DNA of 64,000 nucleotides from Allochromatium humboldtianum (GCF_013385175.1 NZ_JABZEO010000002.1:310001-374000), one strand, 5' to 3'. Counted from the stretch's first letter, positions 45,732-58,151 are shown. A program made the numbers and translations. Notes: a model not told the origin generated them from the sequence alone.

Positions 45732-47156
45732 TCAGCGTGTCAGTCGGTCGACCACCCGGCCCGCCGCATCCCGCAGTTCGATCGCCAGCGGCATCTGGCC
45801 GAAGGCGTGCGAGGCGCAGGACAGACAGGGGTCGTAGCAGCGAATCACCGCCTCGACCCGATTGAGCATCCCTTCCTCGATCGCGTTGCCGTCGACATAG
45901 GCTTCGGCGACCTCGCGGATCGACTGATTCATGGCCAGATTGTTGTGCCCGGTGGCGATGACCAGATTCAGCCAGGTGATGAGCCCATCGTCGTCGATGC
46001 GATAGTGATGCATGAGCGTCCCGCGCGGCGCCTCGGAGACGCCGATGCCCTCGTAACGGTTGCTGCGGGCGCGTGCGCGCACCCGAGTGTCCAGGATCGC
46101 CGGATCCTTGAGCAACCGCTCGATCATCTCCAGACCGTAGATGATCTCGACCAGACGCGCATAGTGATAGTGGAAACTGCTGACGATGGGGCCGGAGTCC
46201 TGGAGCATGTGGAACTCGGCCAGCGCTACGTCGGCATAGGGCGTGCCGCACGCCTGGACGTTGTTGAGCCGCGCCAGGGGGCCGACCCGATAGATCCCCT
46301 GCGGATAGCCCTGCGGCTTGTAGTAGGGGAACTTCATGTAACTGAAGTCCTCGACCGCCTCGCCGATCAGATGCCCGTACTCCTCGGGCGGCACCTGATC
46401 CTCCAGAATCCGCCCCTGAGCGTCCTTGACGCGCAGCACGCCGTCATAGTGCTCCAGGTTGCCTTGGGGCGTCACCAGACTCAGGAACAGCGTCGGCTGG
46501 GTGCCGAAGTGCGCGGCCTCGTCTTTGAATTTGGGCGCCAGCGTCTTGTAGAAGGCATAGGTGCGCTTGGCGATCTCAAGCCCCTCGGGCAACAGCTTGA
46601 GCATGGACGCGCGCTTCTCGGCGCTCAGCGGCTCGGACACCCCGCCCGGCACCACCCAGGTCGGATGGATCTTCTTGCCGCCCAGGGTCTCGATGATGGT
46701 CTGGCCGATCTGACGCAGGCGGATGCCGTCGCGCGCCAGCTCGGGGTTCTGGCGCATCACGCCGAAGATGTTGCGCGTGGCCGGGTCCGAATCCCAGCCG
46801 AGCAGCAGATCCGGCGAGGACAGATGGAAGAACGAGAGCGCATGCGACTGGACGATCTGGGCCAGATTCATGATCCGCCGAAGCTTCTCGCCCGTCGGCG
46901 GGATGTCGACCGCGAGCAGATGGTCGCACGCCTTGTTGGAGGCGATGATGTGACTGACCGGACAGATGCCGCAGGTACGCGCGGTCAGGGCCGGCATCTC
47001 GCGATAGGGCCGACCCTCGCAGAACTTCTCGAAGCCGCGAAACTGAGTGAGATGGAAGCGGGCGTCCTCCAGCCGGCCGTCCTCGCCGAGCTGGAGCGTG
47101 ATGCGGGCATGGCCCTCGATGCGAGTGACCGGCTCGATGGTGATGGTGCGGCTCAT
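45732..47156 (-). CDS. hoxH: bidirectional [NiFe] hydrogenase large subunit
   Basis: Catalytic subunit of the NAD-linked bidirectional hydrogenase, 474 residues. Both nickel-binding pairs are present: RTCGICPVSH (Cys62, Cys65) and CYDPCLSCASHAFG (Cys444, Cys447). The chain continues 24 residues after His450, the peptide that HoxW would remove. SSFHYHYARLVEIIYGLEMIE and RGTLMHHYRID are typical of HoxH. It starts 46 bases after hoxY. Confidence 0.97.
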   Translation of the reverse strand: MSRTITIEPVTRIEGHARITLQLGEDGRLEDARFHLTQFRGFEKFCEGRPYREMPALTARTCGICPVSHIIASNKACDHLLAVDIPPTGEKLRRIMNLAQIVQSHALSFFHLSSPDLLLGWDSDPATRNIFGVMRQNPELARDGIRLRQIGQTIIETLGGKKIHPTWVVPGGVSEPLSAEKRASMLKLLPEGLEIAKRTYAFYKTLAPKFKDEAAHFGTQPTLFLSLVTPQGNLEHYDGVLRVKDAQGRILEDQVPPEEYGHLIGEAVEDFSYMKFPYYKPQGYPQGIYRVGPLARLNNVQACGTPYADVALAEFHMLQDSGPIVSSFHYHYARLVEIIYGLEMIERLLKDPAILDTRVRARARSNRYEGIGVSEAPRGTLMHHYRIDDDGLITWLNLVIATGHNNLAMNQSIREVAEAYVDGNAIEEGMLNRVEAVIRCYDPCLSCASHAFGQMPLAIELRDAAGRVVDRLTR

Positions 47157-47202
47157 GGCGTGAAATCCCCTCGTGAAGCGGCAAGGATCAGCGCGGCGCG
47201 CC

Positions 47203-47745
47203 TCAGGCGCCGAAGCGCGTGACGGCGTTGGGGTCAGGTGCCCGTCCCGCGATCAGCTCGCTCAAGACCGCCCAGATGGCATCCGCGCTCGGCGGACAGC
47301 CGGGCACGAAGACATCGACCTTGACCTCGCCGTGAACAGGCTTGACCGGCGTCAGCAGGGCCGGGACGCTCCGGGTCGGGATCTGCGGCTGGAGCGTGAC
47401 GTTCTCGCGATAGGCGCGGTCGAGCACGGCGTCGAGCTTGAAGTGATTGCGCATGGCCGGGACATTGCCGGTGACGGCGCAATCGCCCAGGCTGACGAGC
47501 AGCGTGCAGCGCTCGCGAAACAGCCGCGCCTTCTCCAGATCGTCTTCGGAGCTGATCGAGCCTTCCAGGATGCCGACATCGACCTGTTCGGGCAGTTCCT
47601 TCGTATCGACCAGGGGGCTGTAGACGATGTCGACCTGCTCGACGAGTTCGATCAGACGCTCGTCGAGATCCAGAAAGGACATGTGACAGCCCGAGCAGCC
47701 GTCGAGCCAGGCGGTGGCGATCGTGATCTTGGGTTGAGTGCTCAT
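47203..47745 (-). CDS. hoxY: bidirectional hydrogenase small subunit
   Basis: 180-residue electron-transfer subunit with the proximal 4Fe-4S site: Cys17 and Cys20 in [33 protein letters not shown], and [16 protein letters not shown]. The start [14 protein letters not shown] at 47745 overlaps the hoxU stop by 4 bases. Confidence 0.96.
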   Translation of the reverse strand: MSTQPKITIATAWLDGCSGCHMSFLDLDERLIELVEQVDIVYSPLVDTKELPEQVDVGILEGSISSEDDLEKARLFRERCTLLVSLGDCAVTGNVPAMRNHFKLDAVLDRAYRENVTLQPQIPTRSVPALLTPVKPVHGEVKVDVFVPGCPPSADAIWAVLSELIAGRAPDPNAVTRFGA

Positions 47746-48473
47746 TGGGCGTGTCTCCGCCGTGCCAGGATCGGTAGGAAGTGTTGATCCTTGACCATCT
47801 CGCCCGCCGAGGTGCCCTGCTTGACCAGGGCGCCGGTCGGGCAGACCTGCACGCACTTGCCGCAACTGGTGCAGGTCTCGCTCTCGCCCCAGGGACGGGC
47901 CATGTCGGTGATGACGCGACAGTCGCTGCCGCGCCCCATGACGTCCCAGGTATGGGCGCCCTCGATCTCGTCACAGACCCGCACGCAGCGGGTGCAGAGG
48001 ATGCAGCGGTTGTGGTCGAGCCGGAACATCTCGTGCGAGCTGTCGACCGGGTAGGGCGTCTGACGATAGGGCAGGCGCACATGGTCGACGCCGCAGCGCT
48101 GGGCGAGCGACTGCAATTCGCAGTGACCATTGGAGACGCACACCGAGCAGACATGGTTTCGTTCGGCGAACAGCAGCTCGACGATGGTGCGTCGATAGTG
48201 TCTGAGCCGTTCGGTGTCTGTCTGGACCGTCATGCCCTCGGCGACGCGCGTCGAGCAGGCGGCGACCAGCCGGCCCTGACCGGCGATCTCGACCATGCAC
48301 AGCCGGCAGCCGCCCCAGACCGAGAGTCCGTCGAGATGGCAGAGGCTGGGGATCGGAATCCGGTTCTCGCGACAGACCTCGATCAGGGTCTCGTCCTCGC
48401 GCGCCGAGAGATCGCGGTCGTCGATGCGGAGCGTGACGACGCGCACGTTCGGCTGGGGTGTGGGTCGGGGCAT
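47742..48473 (-). CDS. hoxU: diaphorase subunit of bidirectional hydrogenase (Fe-S)
   Basis: 243-residue homologue of the NuoG N terminus. The 2Fe-2S motif is C-x10-C-x11-C-x2-C around [17 protein letters not shown]. The His/Cys cluster region is [15 protein letters not shown], and two ferredoxin sets follow, [13 protein letters not shown] and [12 protein letters not shown]. It relays electrons between HoxF and HoxY. Unlike most hox operons it does not directly follow hoxF: two small genes intervene. Confidence 0.96.
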   Translation of the reverse strand: MPRPTPQPNVRVVTLRIDDRDLSAREDETLIEVCRENRIPIPSLCHLDGLSVWGGCRLCMVEIAGQGRLVAACSTRVAEGMTVQTDTERLRHYRRTIVELLFAERNHVCSVCVSNGHCELQSLAQRCGVDHVRLPYRQTPYPVDSSHEMFRLDHNRCILCTRCVRVCDEIEGAHTWDVMGRGSDCRVITDMARPWGESETCTSCGKCVQVCPTGALVKQGTSAGEMVKDQHFLPILARRRHAQ

Positions 48474-48531
48474 GTGTCGGCTCCTCGGAAGCGTCTAGGC
48501 GTCTCGGCGTGGCTTGAACAGTGGGGTAATG

Positions 48532-48858
48532 TCAGGCAGCACGTGAGAGTTGTTGGTTGACGCTTTGCCAAAAGGTCGCGATCGACTCCGGGCGACCCTC
48601 GAAGAAGTCCTCGAAGAATCCCGGTTCGTTGAGCGCGGCGGGATAGGCATAGCGTTCGCCGTCGTCCCCGGTGGAGACCACCCAGTCATCCGGTTCACCT
48701 GCGTCGACGATTGCGAACAAGTCCGCCGGATAAAGATAGGGTCGCCCTCGATCATCGAGCAACCGATAGTCGTCGGCTTCGATTCCAATGACGCAATAGG
48801 TCTGTCCAGTGGACAGATCGGGGTAGTCGGACCGTGGTTCGATCAGTTTAACGATCAT
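48532..48858 (-). CDS. small acidic protein, possible immunity-type partner
   Basis: 108 residues, not assigned to a family. It is strongly acidic (about 21 Asp/Glu against 8 Lys/Arg) and has no signal peptide or membrane segment. It has a compact start ([37 protein letters not shown]) and an aromatic C-terminal half (GFFEDFFEGRPESIATFWQ). ATG overlaps the stop of the 76-residue gene upstream (ATGA), and the stop is 58 bases before hoxU. Its acidity and its position just after a small basic protein suggest an immunity protein or antitoxin. Function is inference. Confidence 0.7.
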   Translation of the reverse strand: MIVKLIEPRSDYPDLSTGQTYCVIGIEADDYRLLDDRGRPYLYPADLFAIVDAGEPDDWVVSTGDDGERYAYPAALNEPGFFEDFFEGRPESIATFWQSVNQQLSRAA

Positions 48859-49085
48859 CGTGCCACCTTCTTCAATTTGATCTCGAAGCGTCCAAGGCCG
48901 TGATGTTCGTACCAGTGCAATTCATAGTGCTCACCATCCATCTCGAAGACTGGACTGCTCTTCTTCACCCACTGCGACGCACGTCCACCATAAGTTTCGA
49001 CGAGACGTTGTAAATCGCGGATACGTTGACCTTTGGCAATGACGCGAGACTGAGCCAGCAAAGGCCCCGTGAGCGGCGGCATCAT
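48855..49085 (-). CDS. small basic protein resembling a polymorphic-toxin C-terminal domain
   Basis: 76 residues. The layout is [19 protein letters not shown], then [19 protein letters not shown] and [15 protein letters not shown] helix, then a GG-x-W turn, then strands ending HWYE...G..E-K, is reminiscent from memory of small C-terminal domains of hemagglutinin/Rhs-type toxin proteins. It is net basic and rich in histidine. The ATG at 49085 overlaps the hoxF stop (49084-49082), so it is translated with hoxF. No secretion or delivery part is attached, so it may be an orphan toxin-fold module. Low certainty on function. Confidence 0.65.
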   Translation of the reverse strand: MMPPLTGPLLAQSRVIAKGQRIRDLQRLVETYGGRASQWVKKSSPVFEMDGEHYELHWYEHHGLGRFEIKLKKVAR

Positions 49086-50692
49086 GTCAGCAGCTTGGCT
49101 TCATACTCGTCACGGAAATATCTGAGCGTGCTCAGCACCGGATTGGGCGCGGTCTGGCCGAGTCCGCAGAGACTGGTCGCGCGCACCACCTCGCACAGAT
49201 CCTCCAGCAGCGCCAGATCGGCGCGCGTGCCCCGGCCCTTGGTGAGCGTGTCGAGGAGGGCGTGCATCTGCCAGGTGCCGGCGCGGCAGGGGATGCACTT
49301 GCCGCACGACTCGCTCATGCAGAACTCCATGAAGAAGCGCGCCACATCGACCATGCACGAAGTCTCGTCCATCACGATCATCCCGCCCGAACCCATCATG
49401 GTGCCGAGCGTCTTGAGACTGTCGTAGTCGACCGGGATGTCGAGGTGCGCCTCTGGGATGCAGCCGCCGGACGGTCCGCCGGTCTGCACCGCCTTGAAAC
49501 GCTTGCCGTCCGGGATGCCGCCGCCGATGACCTCGATGATGTCGCGCAGCGGCGTGCCCATCGGGACTTCGATCAAGCCGGTGTTCTGGATCTTGCCGGC
49601 CAGTGCGAAGACCTTGGTGCCCTTCGATCCCTCGGTGCCGATCGAGGCGAACCAGTCGCCGCCCTCGCGAATGATCGGCGCGATGTTGGCGAAGGTCTCG
49701 ACATTGTTGATGAGCGTCGGACAGCCCCAGAGACCGGATTCGGCCGGGTAGGGCGGTCGCGGACGCGGCTGGCCGCGCAAGCCTTCGATCGAGGCCATGA
49801 GCGCCGTCTCCTCGCCGCAGACGAAAGCCCCGGCGCCGAGTCGGATCTCGACCTCGAAGGCGAACTGGGTGTCGGCGACCTTGGCCCCGAGAAAACCGGC
49901 ACGCTTGGCCTTGCGGATGGCCGTCTCCAGACGCTCGACGGCCAGCGGATATTCGGCGCGCACATAGACATAGCCTTTGCTCGCGCCCACGGCATAGGCA
50001 GCGATCGCCATGCCTTCGAGAATGCGATGCGGGTCGGATTCCAGCACCGCGCGATCCATGAAGGCGCCCGGATCGCCCTCGTCGGCATTGCAGACGACAT
50101 ATTTCTGACCGGGCGGCATCTTGGCGATGGTCGACCACTTCAGCCCGGTCGGATAACCGCCGCCGCCGCGTCCGCGCAACCCGCTGGTCGTGACTTCGCG
50201 CAAGACATCAGCGGGCGTCATCTCGGTGAGCGCCTGGATGAGCGCCGCATAGCCGCCGACGGCGATATAGCCGCGCAGACTGTCGGGGTCGATCAAGCCC
50301 GAATTCTCCAGCACGATCTTGTGCTGACGGCTGAAGAAGGGCTGATCCGTCGGACAGCGCAGACGCTCGACCGGCGTGCCGCAGACGCTGGCCATGATGT
50401 CGGGCGCATCGTCCGGAGTGACATCGCGATAGAGTACGGATTCGTTCAGCTCACAGTCCTTGTCGGCCACGGCGACCAGCGGCCCGGCCGAGCACAGCCC
50501 CATGCAGCCGACGCCCTTGACCTTGCACGAACCGGCCCCCCGACTGTCACAGGCGGACTTGAGCGCTTCCAGGACTGGCAGCGAGCCGGAGGACTGACAA
50601 CTGGCCGCGACACAGACGCGCACCTCGCGCTCGATGTGCGCCTCCTCGTTGCGATACTGGGCGGCCTGTTCGGCCAGGTCTTCGAGATGCAT
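49082..50692 (-). CDS. hoxF: diaphorase flavoprotein subunit of bidirectional hydrogenase
   Basis: 536-residue NADH-binding subunit, homologous to NuoE-NuoF. An N-terminal thioredoxin-like 2Fe-2S part ([10 protein letters not shown] ... [12 protein letters not shown]) precedes the FMN/NADH core ([48 protein letters not shown]). The C-terminal 4Fe-4S motif is [13 protein letters not shown]. It begins just after hoxE and ends overlapping the small 76-residue gene. Confidence 0.97.
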   Translation of the reverse strand: MHLEDLAEQAAQYRNEEAHIEREVRVCVAASCQSSGSLPVLEALKSACDSRGAGSCKVKGVGCMGLCSAGPLVAVADKDCELNESVLYRDVTPDDAPDIMASVCGTPVERLRCPTDQPFFSRQHKIVLENSGLIDPDSLRGYIAVGGYAALIQALTEMTPADVLREVTTSGLRGRGGGGYPTGLKWSTIAKMPPGQKYVVCNADEGDPGAFMDRAVLESDPHRILEGMAIAAYAVGASKGYVYVRAEYPLAVERLETAIRKAKRAGFLGAKVADTQFAFEVEIRLGAGAFVCGEETALMASIEGLRGQPRPRPPYPAESGLWGCPTLINNVETFANIAPIIREGGDWFASIGTEGSKGTKVFALAGKIQNTGLIEVPMGTPLRDIIEVIGGGIPDGKRFKAVQTGGPSGGCIPEAHLDIPVDYDSLKTLGTMMGSGGMIVMDETSCMVDVARFFMEFCMSESCGKCIPCRAGTWQMHALLDTLTKGRGTRADLALLEDLCEVVRATSLCGLGQTAPNPVLSTLRYFRDEYEAKLLT

Positions 50693-50693
50693 G

Positions 50694-51188
50694 TCAGCTC
50701 AACTCCTCCAGCGTGGCGACCAGTGTATCCGCCGCCTGTTTGCCCAGCACCTCGCCGTCGACGACCACGGCCGGAGCCAGTCCGCAGGCGCCGACACAGC
50801 GCGCGGTGAGCAGCGAGAGCCGGTCGTCTCCGGTGGTCTCGCCGGGATCGATCCCATAGCGCTCCTGGAGTCCCTCGATCAGGCCGCCCGCGCCCTTGAT
50901 GTAGCAGGCCGTGCCGGTGCAGACCACGCAGGTGTGCCGACCCTTCGGTTTGAGCATGAAGATGTGGTAGAAGGTCGCCACGCCGAAGACCTTGCTCACG
51001 GGCAGGTCGAGCGAGGCGGCGACGAAGCGCAGCGAGGTCTCGTCGAGATAGCCGAAGGCGTCCTGGACGCTGTGCAGGGTCTCGATCAGCGCGTGACCGG
51101 CATAGCCGTTGCGGCGCATGGTGGCATTGACGAGCTTCCAGCGCTTGTCGTCGCTGGGCAGGGGCGGTCTGGCAGGCGGCTGTGTCAT
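50694..51188 (-). CDS. hoxE: bidirectional hydrogenase subunit E (NuoE-like)
   Basis: 164-residue 2Fe-2S protein, first gene of hoxEF-(two small genes)-UYHW. The cluster ligands are in [11 protein letters not shown] and [11 protein letters not shown]; the helical N-terminal part includes [14 protein letters not shown]. HoxE-containing operons are of the five-subunit type known from cyanobacteria and purple sulfur bacteria such as Thiocapsa. The start at 51188 is 88 bases from divergent pssA; a palindrome lies in between. Confidence 0.96.
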   Translation of the reverse strand: MTQPPARPPLPSDDKRWKLVNATMRRNGYAGHALIETLHSVQDAFGYLDETSLRFVAASLDLPVSKVFGVATFYHIFMLKPKGRHTCVVCTGTACYIKGAGGLIEGLQERYGIDPGETTGDDRLSLLTARCVGACGLAPAVVVDGEVLGKQAADTLVATLEELS

Positions 51189-51202
51189 AAGGATCGACCC
51201 TA

Positions 51203-51220
51203 TTCCAAAGGGGTTTGGAA
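51203..51220. promoter_or_regulatory. inverted repeat between hoxE and pssA
   Basis: TTCCAAA-GGGG-TTTGGAA is a perfect inverted repeat with 7-bp arms, 15 bases upstream of the hoxE start and 57 upstream of pssA. This close to hoxE it would cover the 5' untranslated region or promoter, so it may be an operator or an RNA hairpin masking the hoxE ribosome site. Confidence 0.45.
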
Positions 51221-51276
51221 GACCACGCTTGCTATCATGTCTCCCACGATTTCTTCGCTAACCGACACCCGATACT

Positions 51277-52032
51277 ATGGACGAAACTCAGGCTCCACGC
51301 AAAACCCGTCGCGGCATCTATCTGCTGCCCAATCTGTTCACGACCGCCGCGCTCTTCGCCGGCTTCTACGCCGTGCTCTCGGCCACGCAGGGGCGCTTCG
51401 AGGCCGCCGCGATCGCCATCCTTTCGGCTCAATTCCTCGACGGCTTCGATGGGCGCATCGCGCGTCTGACGAATACGCAGAGCGCCTTCGGCGCCGAGTA
51501 CGACAGTCTCTCCGACATGGTCGCCTTCGGGGTGGCCCCGGCGCTGGTCGCCTATCACTGGGCGCTGGGCGAGCTGGGCAAGGTCGGCTGGCTGGCGGCC
51601 TTCATCTTCACGGCGGCGGCGGCGCTACGGCTGGCGCGCTTCAACACCCAGGTCGGCACCGCCGACAAGCGCTATTTCCAGGGACTGGCCAGTCCGCCGG
51701 CGGCGGCCATCATCGCCATGGGCATCTGGACGGCGCAGGAATTCGGCATCTCGGGGCAGGATGTGTCCTGGCTGGCGGCCTTCCTGACGGCGGGGGCGGG
51801 ACTGCTGATGGTGAGCAACTTCCGCTACTACAGCTTCAAGCAGCTCAACCTGCAGGGGCGTGTGCCCTTTCTGCTGGCGGTGGCGGTGATGCTCGGCTTT
51901 GCCATCGTCTACATGCATCCGCCGCTGGTGCTGTTCCTGATGGCCCTGACCTATGCGGTCTCGGGACCGGCCTGGACGCTGTTCCGGCTCAAGAGCAATC
52001 GCGAGCGCCGCCGGCGCGAACCGGCGGCTTGA
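51277..52032 (+). CDS. pssA: CDP-diacylglycerol-serine O-phosphatidyltransferase
   Basis: Membrane enzyme making phosphatidylserine, the precursor of phosphatidylethanolamine. The 251-residue protein is of the type II (CDP-alcohol phosphatidyltransferase) class with the DG-x2-AR-x8-G-x3-D-x3-D motif in DGFDGRIARLTNTQSAFGAE followed by YDSLSDMVAFG. Eight or so helices follow and the tail is basic. It is a lone gene, divergent from hox and convergent with the Spy-like gene, 8 bases apart. Confidence 0.95.
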   Translation: MDETQAPRKTRRGIYLLPNLFTTAALFAGFYAVLSATQGRFEAAAIAILSAQFLDGFDGRIARLTNTQSAFGAEYDSLSDMVAFGVAPALVAYHWALGELGKVGWLAAFIFTAAAALRLARFNTQVGTADKRYFQGLASPPAAAIIAMGIWTAQEFGISGQDVSWLAAFLTAGAGLLMVSNFRYYSFKQLNLQGRVPFLLAVAVMLGFAIVYMHPPLVLFLMALTYAVSGPAWTLFRLKSNRERRRREPAA

Positions 52033-52040
52033 GGGCCTGA

Positions 52041-52598
52041 TCAGTAGCCGGGGCAGTCGCCTCGGCCCTGCCCATATCCACCGCGGCGGCCGCGTCCCTC
52101 GTCGAGTTCGGCGAGCTGCTCGGCGGTCAGGATGGCCGCCATCCGCTCATGCATCTGAGCGCGTGTCAGGGCGCGGCTCTGGCGCTGCTCGGTGAAGAGC
52201 GCCTTGAGCTGGCCGGCCTGCTCGTCGGTCAGGTCGAGCTGGTCGGTCAGACGCTCGACCTGACGGTTGACGGCCTTGAGCTGGCGCTCGGTGCGCTTGG
52301 CCTTCTGCTCCTCGGTCAGCAGCGCGTCGATCTGGGCGCGGTTCTCCTGGCGCAGACGCATCTGTTCCTGGCGCGTCTTCTCCAGGATGGCGCGCACCTG
52401 TTCCTGCTGCTCGGCGGTCAGATCGAGCTGCTTGGTCATGTATTCGACCTTGGCGCCGACGTCCATGTCGGGTCCGCCGTGCCCGCCCATTCCAGGCCCA
52501 GCCTGAGCCGTCGTGGCGCCGATGAGCGCGGCGCCCAGGATCAGGCCCAGCGCAGCACTGGTGCGGGTGAAGCGGGAGTGAGTCGATTGGCTGTTCAT
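52041..52598 (-). CDS. Spy/CpxP-like periplasmic chaperone
   Basis: 185-residue exported protein. A signal peptide covers residues 1-33 (ALGLILGAALIGATTAQAG). The mature part is helical with three LTxEQ repeats of the Spy/CpxP (LTXXQ) type: LDLTAEQQEQVRAIL, LDLTDEQAGQLKALF and AILTAEQLAEL. It ends in a Gly/Arg-rich tail. Start MNSQSTHSRF at 52598 with GAGGG upstream. Such proteins protect periplasmic proteins or respond to envelope and metal stress. Confidence 0.85.
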   Translation of the reverse strand: MNSQSTHSRFTRTSAALGLILGAALIGATTAQAGPGMGGHGGPDMDVGAKVEYMTKQLDLTAEQQEQVRAILEKTRQEQMRLRQENRAQIDALLTEEQKAKRTERQLKAVNRQVERLTDQLDLTDEQAGQLKALFTEQRQSRALTRAQMHERMAAILTAEQLAELDEGRGRRGGYGQGRGDCPGY

Positions 52599-52853
52599 GG
52601 TTTGATGCCCTCGCTTTGGAGTGGTGGGCGACTCAGAGGATCGAGCCGCTGGGATTTGGAGCCGAATTGCTCCGACGCGTTCAGAATAGAGCCCCATTCA
52701 GCACTCGGGGTGCAGCGAATCGACAAACACCGTGAACACGGTCACGCTGGATGCGCACGGATCGGCGGCGAATCACTTTTTAATCCTGAGGGCTTGCGCT
52801 AGTATCGCGAGGCATTCGTCACTAGGCGCGTTCCGGCCATACAGGAGTTCCCG

Positions 52854-53342
52854 ATGCCCCAAGTCCTCTACGATGCCCACCCCTCGCTGCTGCGTACCCG
52901 TCCATTCGGAACCCTGCTGACCATCCTGCTGATGCTGGGCGGAATCCTGGTCGCTGTGGTCGGCGATCAAGTCATTCCGCCGGAACTCAAGCCTCAGATT
53001 CGGCTCGACGGACGGACGCTACAGATGATCGGCATCGGCGTCTTCGCCTTCTTCACCCTCCAGCTCCTGACCTGGTGGGTCGCGACCCTCACCGATCATC
53101 TCGAGATCACCGCCGACGAAATCCTCTGGACCCATGGTCTGCTCAGCAAGCAGTACACCGAGATCCAAATGGCCTCGGTGCGCACAGTGCGGGTCACGCA
53201 GACGCTCTTTCAGCGCCTCATGAATGCCGGCGACATTACCATCTACACGGCCGGCGACACCCCCGAGCTGGTGGTGCGCGGTTTGCCCGATCCAGGCGAG
53301 ATCCGCGAACTGATCAAGGCGCAGCCGGCCTCTGGGGCTTGA
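52854..53342 (+). CDS. bacterial PH-domain membrane protein (YdbS-like)
   Basis: 162 residues: two N-terminal helices (about 20-38 and 60-80), then a bacterial PH (bPH2) domain, TDHLEITADEILWTHGLLSKQYTEIQMASVRTVRV, with the RTVRVTQTLFQRLMNAGDITIYTAG continuation. These proteins are of unknown function. The gene is followed by a small membrane protein and a sensor kinase with 5- and 2-base gaps, so the three likely form an operon. Confidence 0.85.
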   Translation: MPQVLYDAHPSLLRTRPFGTLLTILLMLGGILVAVVGDQVIPPELKPQIRLDGRTLQMIGIGVFAFFTLQLLTWWVATLTDHLEITADEILWTHGLLSKQYTEIQMASVRTVRVTQTLFQRLMNAGDITIYTAGDTPELVVRGLPDPGEIRELIKAQPASGA

Positions 53343-53347
53343 GCATC

Positions 53348-53647
53348 ATGGGAACCGGCAATCGCGGGGATCTCAAGCTGCTGGCGGTGGTCGTCCTGAT
53401 CGCCGTCCTGGTGCTGGCGCTTCTGGCCCTGTTTCTGCTGCCGGCGGCCACACCCATCGTCGGCGCCCTGAACGAAGGGCTGGGGGTCCGGGAGTCCGTG
53501 CCCTGGGGTTTCGGTCTGACCGTCGCACTCATCGCCTTTTTCGCGCTGGTGGCCGGCGACGGGCTGATCGGTGAGCTGCAATTCATGCTCGGCGCTTTCT
53601 TTTCATTCTTTCTCATTCTGACCCTGCTGATCGCCTGGGTCTTCTGA
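53348..53647 (+). CDS. small three-helix membrane protein, unknown
   Basis: 99 residues with helices at about 11-33 ([20 protein letters not shown]), 51-70 and 78-99. No family recognised. A charged turn, [13 protein letters not shown], joins the first two helices. It lies between the PH-domain gene and the hybrid kinase with tiny gaps; it could be a membrane partner of either. Confidence 0.75.
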   Translation: MGTGNRGDLKLLAVVVLIAVLVLALLALFLLPAATPIVGALNEGLGVRESVPWGFGLTVALIAFFALVAGDGLIGELQFMLGAFFSFFLILTLLIAWVF

Positions 53648-53649
53648 CC

Positions 53650-56384
<2,735 letters not shown>

Positions 56385-56397
<13 letters not shown>

Positions 56398-56891
56398 TCG
56401 ATTCGACCGAACGGCGTCTGCGGGTCGACATCGACACCCAGCGGCTGACCCTCTTCGTCGGCGCGCGGCCGGTGCGGCGCTATCCGGTCTCGACCGGGGC
56501 GAACGGCGTCGGCGAGGTCTACGGCAGCGGCTGCACCCCGCGCGGGCTGCATCGCGTGCGGCTGCGTATCGGCGACGGCTGTCCGATCGGCGCCGTCTTT
56601 CGCGGACGGCGCCCGACCGGCGAGATCCATGACGCCGCCCTGGCCGCCGCCCACCCCGAGCGCGACTGGATCCTGACCCGCATCCTCTGGCTCACCGGCT
56701 GCGAGCCGGGGCGCAATCGCGGCGGACGGGTCGACACGCTCCGCCGCTTCATCTACATCCACGGCTGCCCGGACTCCGAGCCCATGGGGGTGCCGCGCTC
56801 GCATGGCTGTATCCGCATGCGTAACCCGGATCTGATCGAGCTCTTCGAGCAGACGCCCAACGGCACCCTGGTCGAGATCCGGGGCGGCTGA
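56385..56891 (+). CDS. L,D-transpeptidase (YkuD)-domain protein without signal peptide
   Basis: 168 residues with the YkuD catalytic motif in [20 protein letters not shown] followed by CIRMRN (His near 132 and 147, Cys near 149). No signal peptide or lipobox is present: the chain begins [19 protein letters not shown]. YkuD enzymes normally work on periplasmic peptidoglycan, so either export is non-classical, the start is mis-set, or the role is different. It overlaps the sensor kinase by 13 bases and abuts the convergent glgC stop. Confidence 0.82.
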
Positions 56892-58151
56892 TCACTCCGA
56901 ATAGCCGCGCCGTCCCGAGCCGCGGATATCGCGCGCGAAATAGCCGACCTGTCCCTGAGGGACGACGGTCACGCCGCCTGGACTGACCTGGAAGCGCTCG
57001 GCATCACGCGCGCGGTCGAAGCCGATCTCGTCTCCAGGCGCGATGATGTTGTGGCGGTCGACGATCACGCGCCGCAAACGCGCGCCCCGACTGACGCGCA
57101 CATAGTCCATGATGATGCAATCCTCCAGCACCACGTCCTCCTCGATCACCGCCTCGCGCCGGATGATGGAATTCCGGATGCTCGCGCCCTTGTGGATCAT
57201 GGTCGCGGCGCCGAGCAGGGTGTTCTCGATCTGGCCGCCGAGGACGCGCGCCACTGGTCCCTGATAGCTGCTCGAATAGATCGGCCATTCCGGGTTGAAG
57301 ACATCGAACACCGGCTCGGCGCCCAGCACGTCGTGATGGGCGTCGAAATAGGCATCCAGGTTGCCCACGTCGCGCCAGTAGACGGCGGTCTCGTAGGGCT
57401 GGACGCCGGGGATGCGGTTGGTGGCGAAGTCGTAGGCGAAGAGCCGATGGGTGCGCAGCAGGCGCGGCAGGACGTGCTGACCGAAGTCGGTCTCGCCGGC
57501 CTGCTGGGTCTCGTGCAGGGCCTGGAGCAGTACGTCCGTGCTGAAGATGTAGTTGCCCATCGAGGCGAAGGCCATGTCCGGATTCGACGGCATGGGCGTC
57601 GGATTGGCCGGTTTCTCCTCGAACGCCTGGATGCGCCCGGTCTCGTCGGCGGCGATCACGCCGAAGCTGGAAGCCTCATGCAGCGGCACGGGCAGGGCGG
57701 CGATGGTGACATCGGCCTGACGCTCGCGATGGAAGTCGACCATCTGGCGGATGTCCATGCGATAGATGTGGTCGGCGCCGAACACCGCGACCAGCCCTGG
57801 ACGATGTTCCTCGATCAGGTTGATGTTCTGATTGACGGCGTCGGCCGTGCCCTGGAACCAGTGCTCGCCCGACATCATCTGCGGCGGCACCACGGTGACG
57901 AACTGATTCTGGAGCAGCGGCGAGATGGTCCAGGCCTTGCGGACGTGTTCGATGAGCGACTGCGACTTGTACTGCACCAGCAGATAGATGGTCTGGATCT
58001 GCGAGTTGACCAGATTGCTGAGCACGAAGTCGACGATCCGATAGCGCGAGCCGAAGGGCACCGAGGGCTTGGAACGCCCGGTGGTCAACGGCTGGAGCCG
58101 GGAGCCTTGGCCACCGGCCATGACGAAGGCGATGATAAGGTCGTTCTGCAT
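56892..58151 (-). CDS. glgC: glucose-1-phosphate adenylyltransferase
   Basis: Makes ADP-glucose for glycogen synthesis, the main carbohydrate store of purple sulfur bacteria. The 419-residue protein has the nucleotidyltransferase start VMAGGQGSRLQPLTTGRSKP, the sugar-phosphate region FGVIAADETGRIQAFEEKP, and a C-terminal left-handed beta-helix (NSIIRREAVIEEDVVLEDCI) that binds allosteric effectors. GGAGGA lies 4 bases before the ATG at 58151. No other glg genes are adjacent. Confidence 0.95.
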   Translation of the reverse strand: MQNDLIIAFVMAGGQGSRLQPLTTGRSKPSVPFGSRYRIVDFVLSNLVNSQIQTIYLLVQYKSQSLIEHVRKAWTISPLLQNQFVTVVPPQMMSGEHWFQGTADAVNQNINLIEEHRPGLVAVFGADHIYRMDIRQMVDFHRERQADVTIAALPVPLHEASSFGVIAADETGRIQAFEEKPANPTPMPSNPDMAFASMGNYIFSTDVLLQALHETQQAGETDFGQHVLPRLLRTHRLFAYDFATNRIPGVQPYETAVYWRDVGNLDAYFDAHHDVLGAEPVFDVFNPEWPIYSSSYQGPVARVLGGQIENTLLGAATMIHKGASIRNSIIRREAVIEEDVVLEDCIIMDYVRVSRGARLRRVIVDRHNIIAPGDEIGFDRARDAERFQVSPGGVTVVPQGQVGYFARDIRGSGRRGYSE

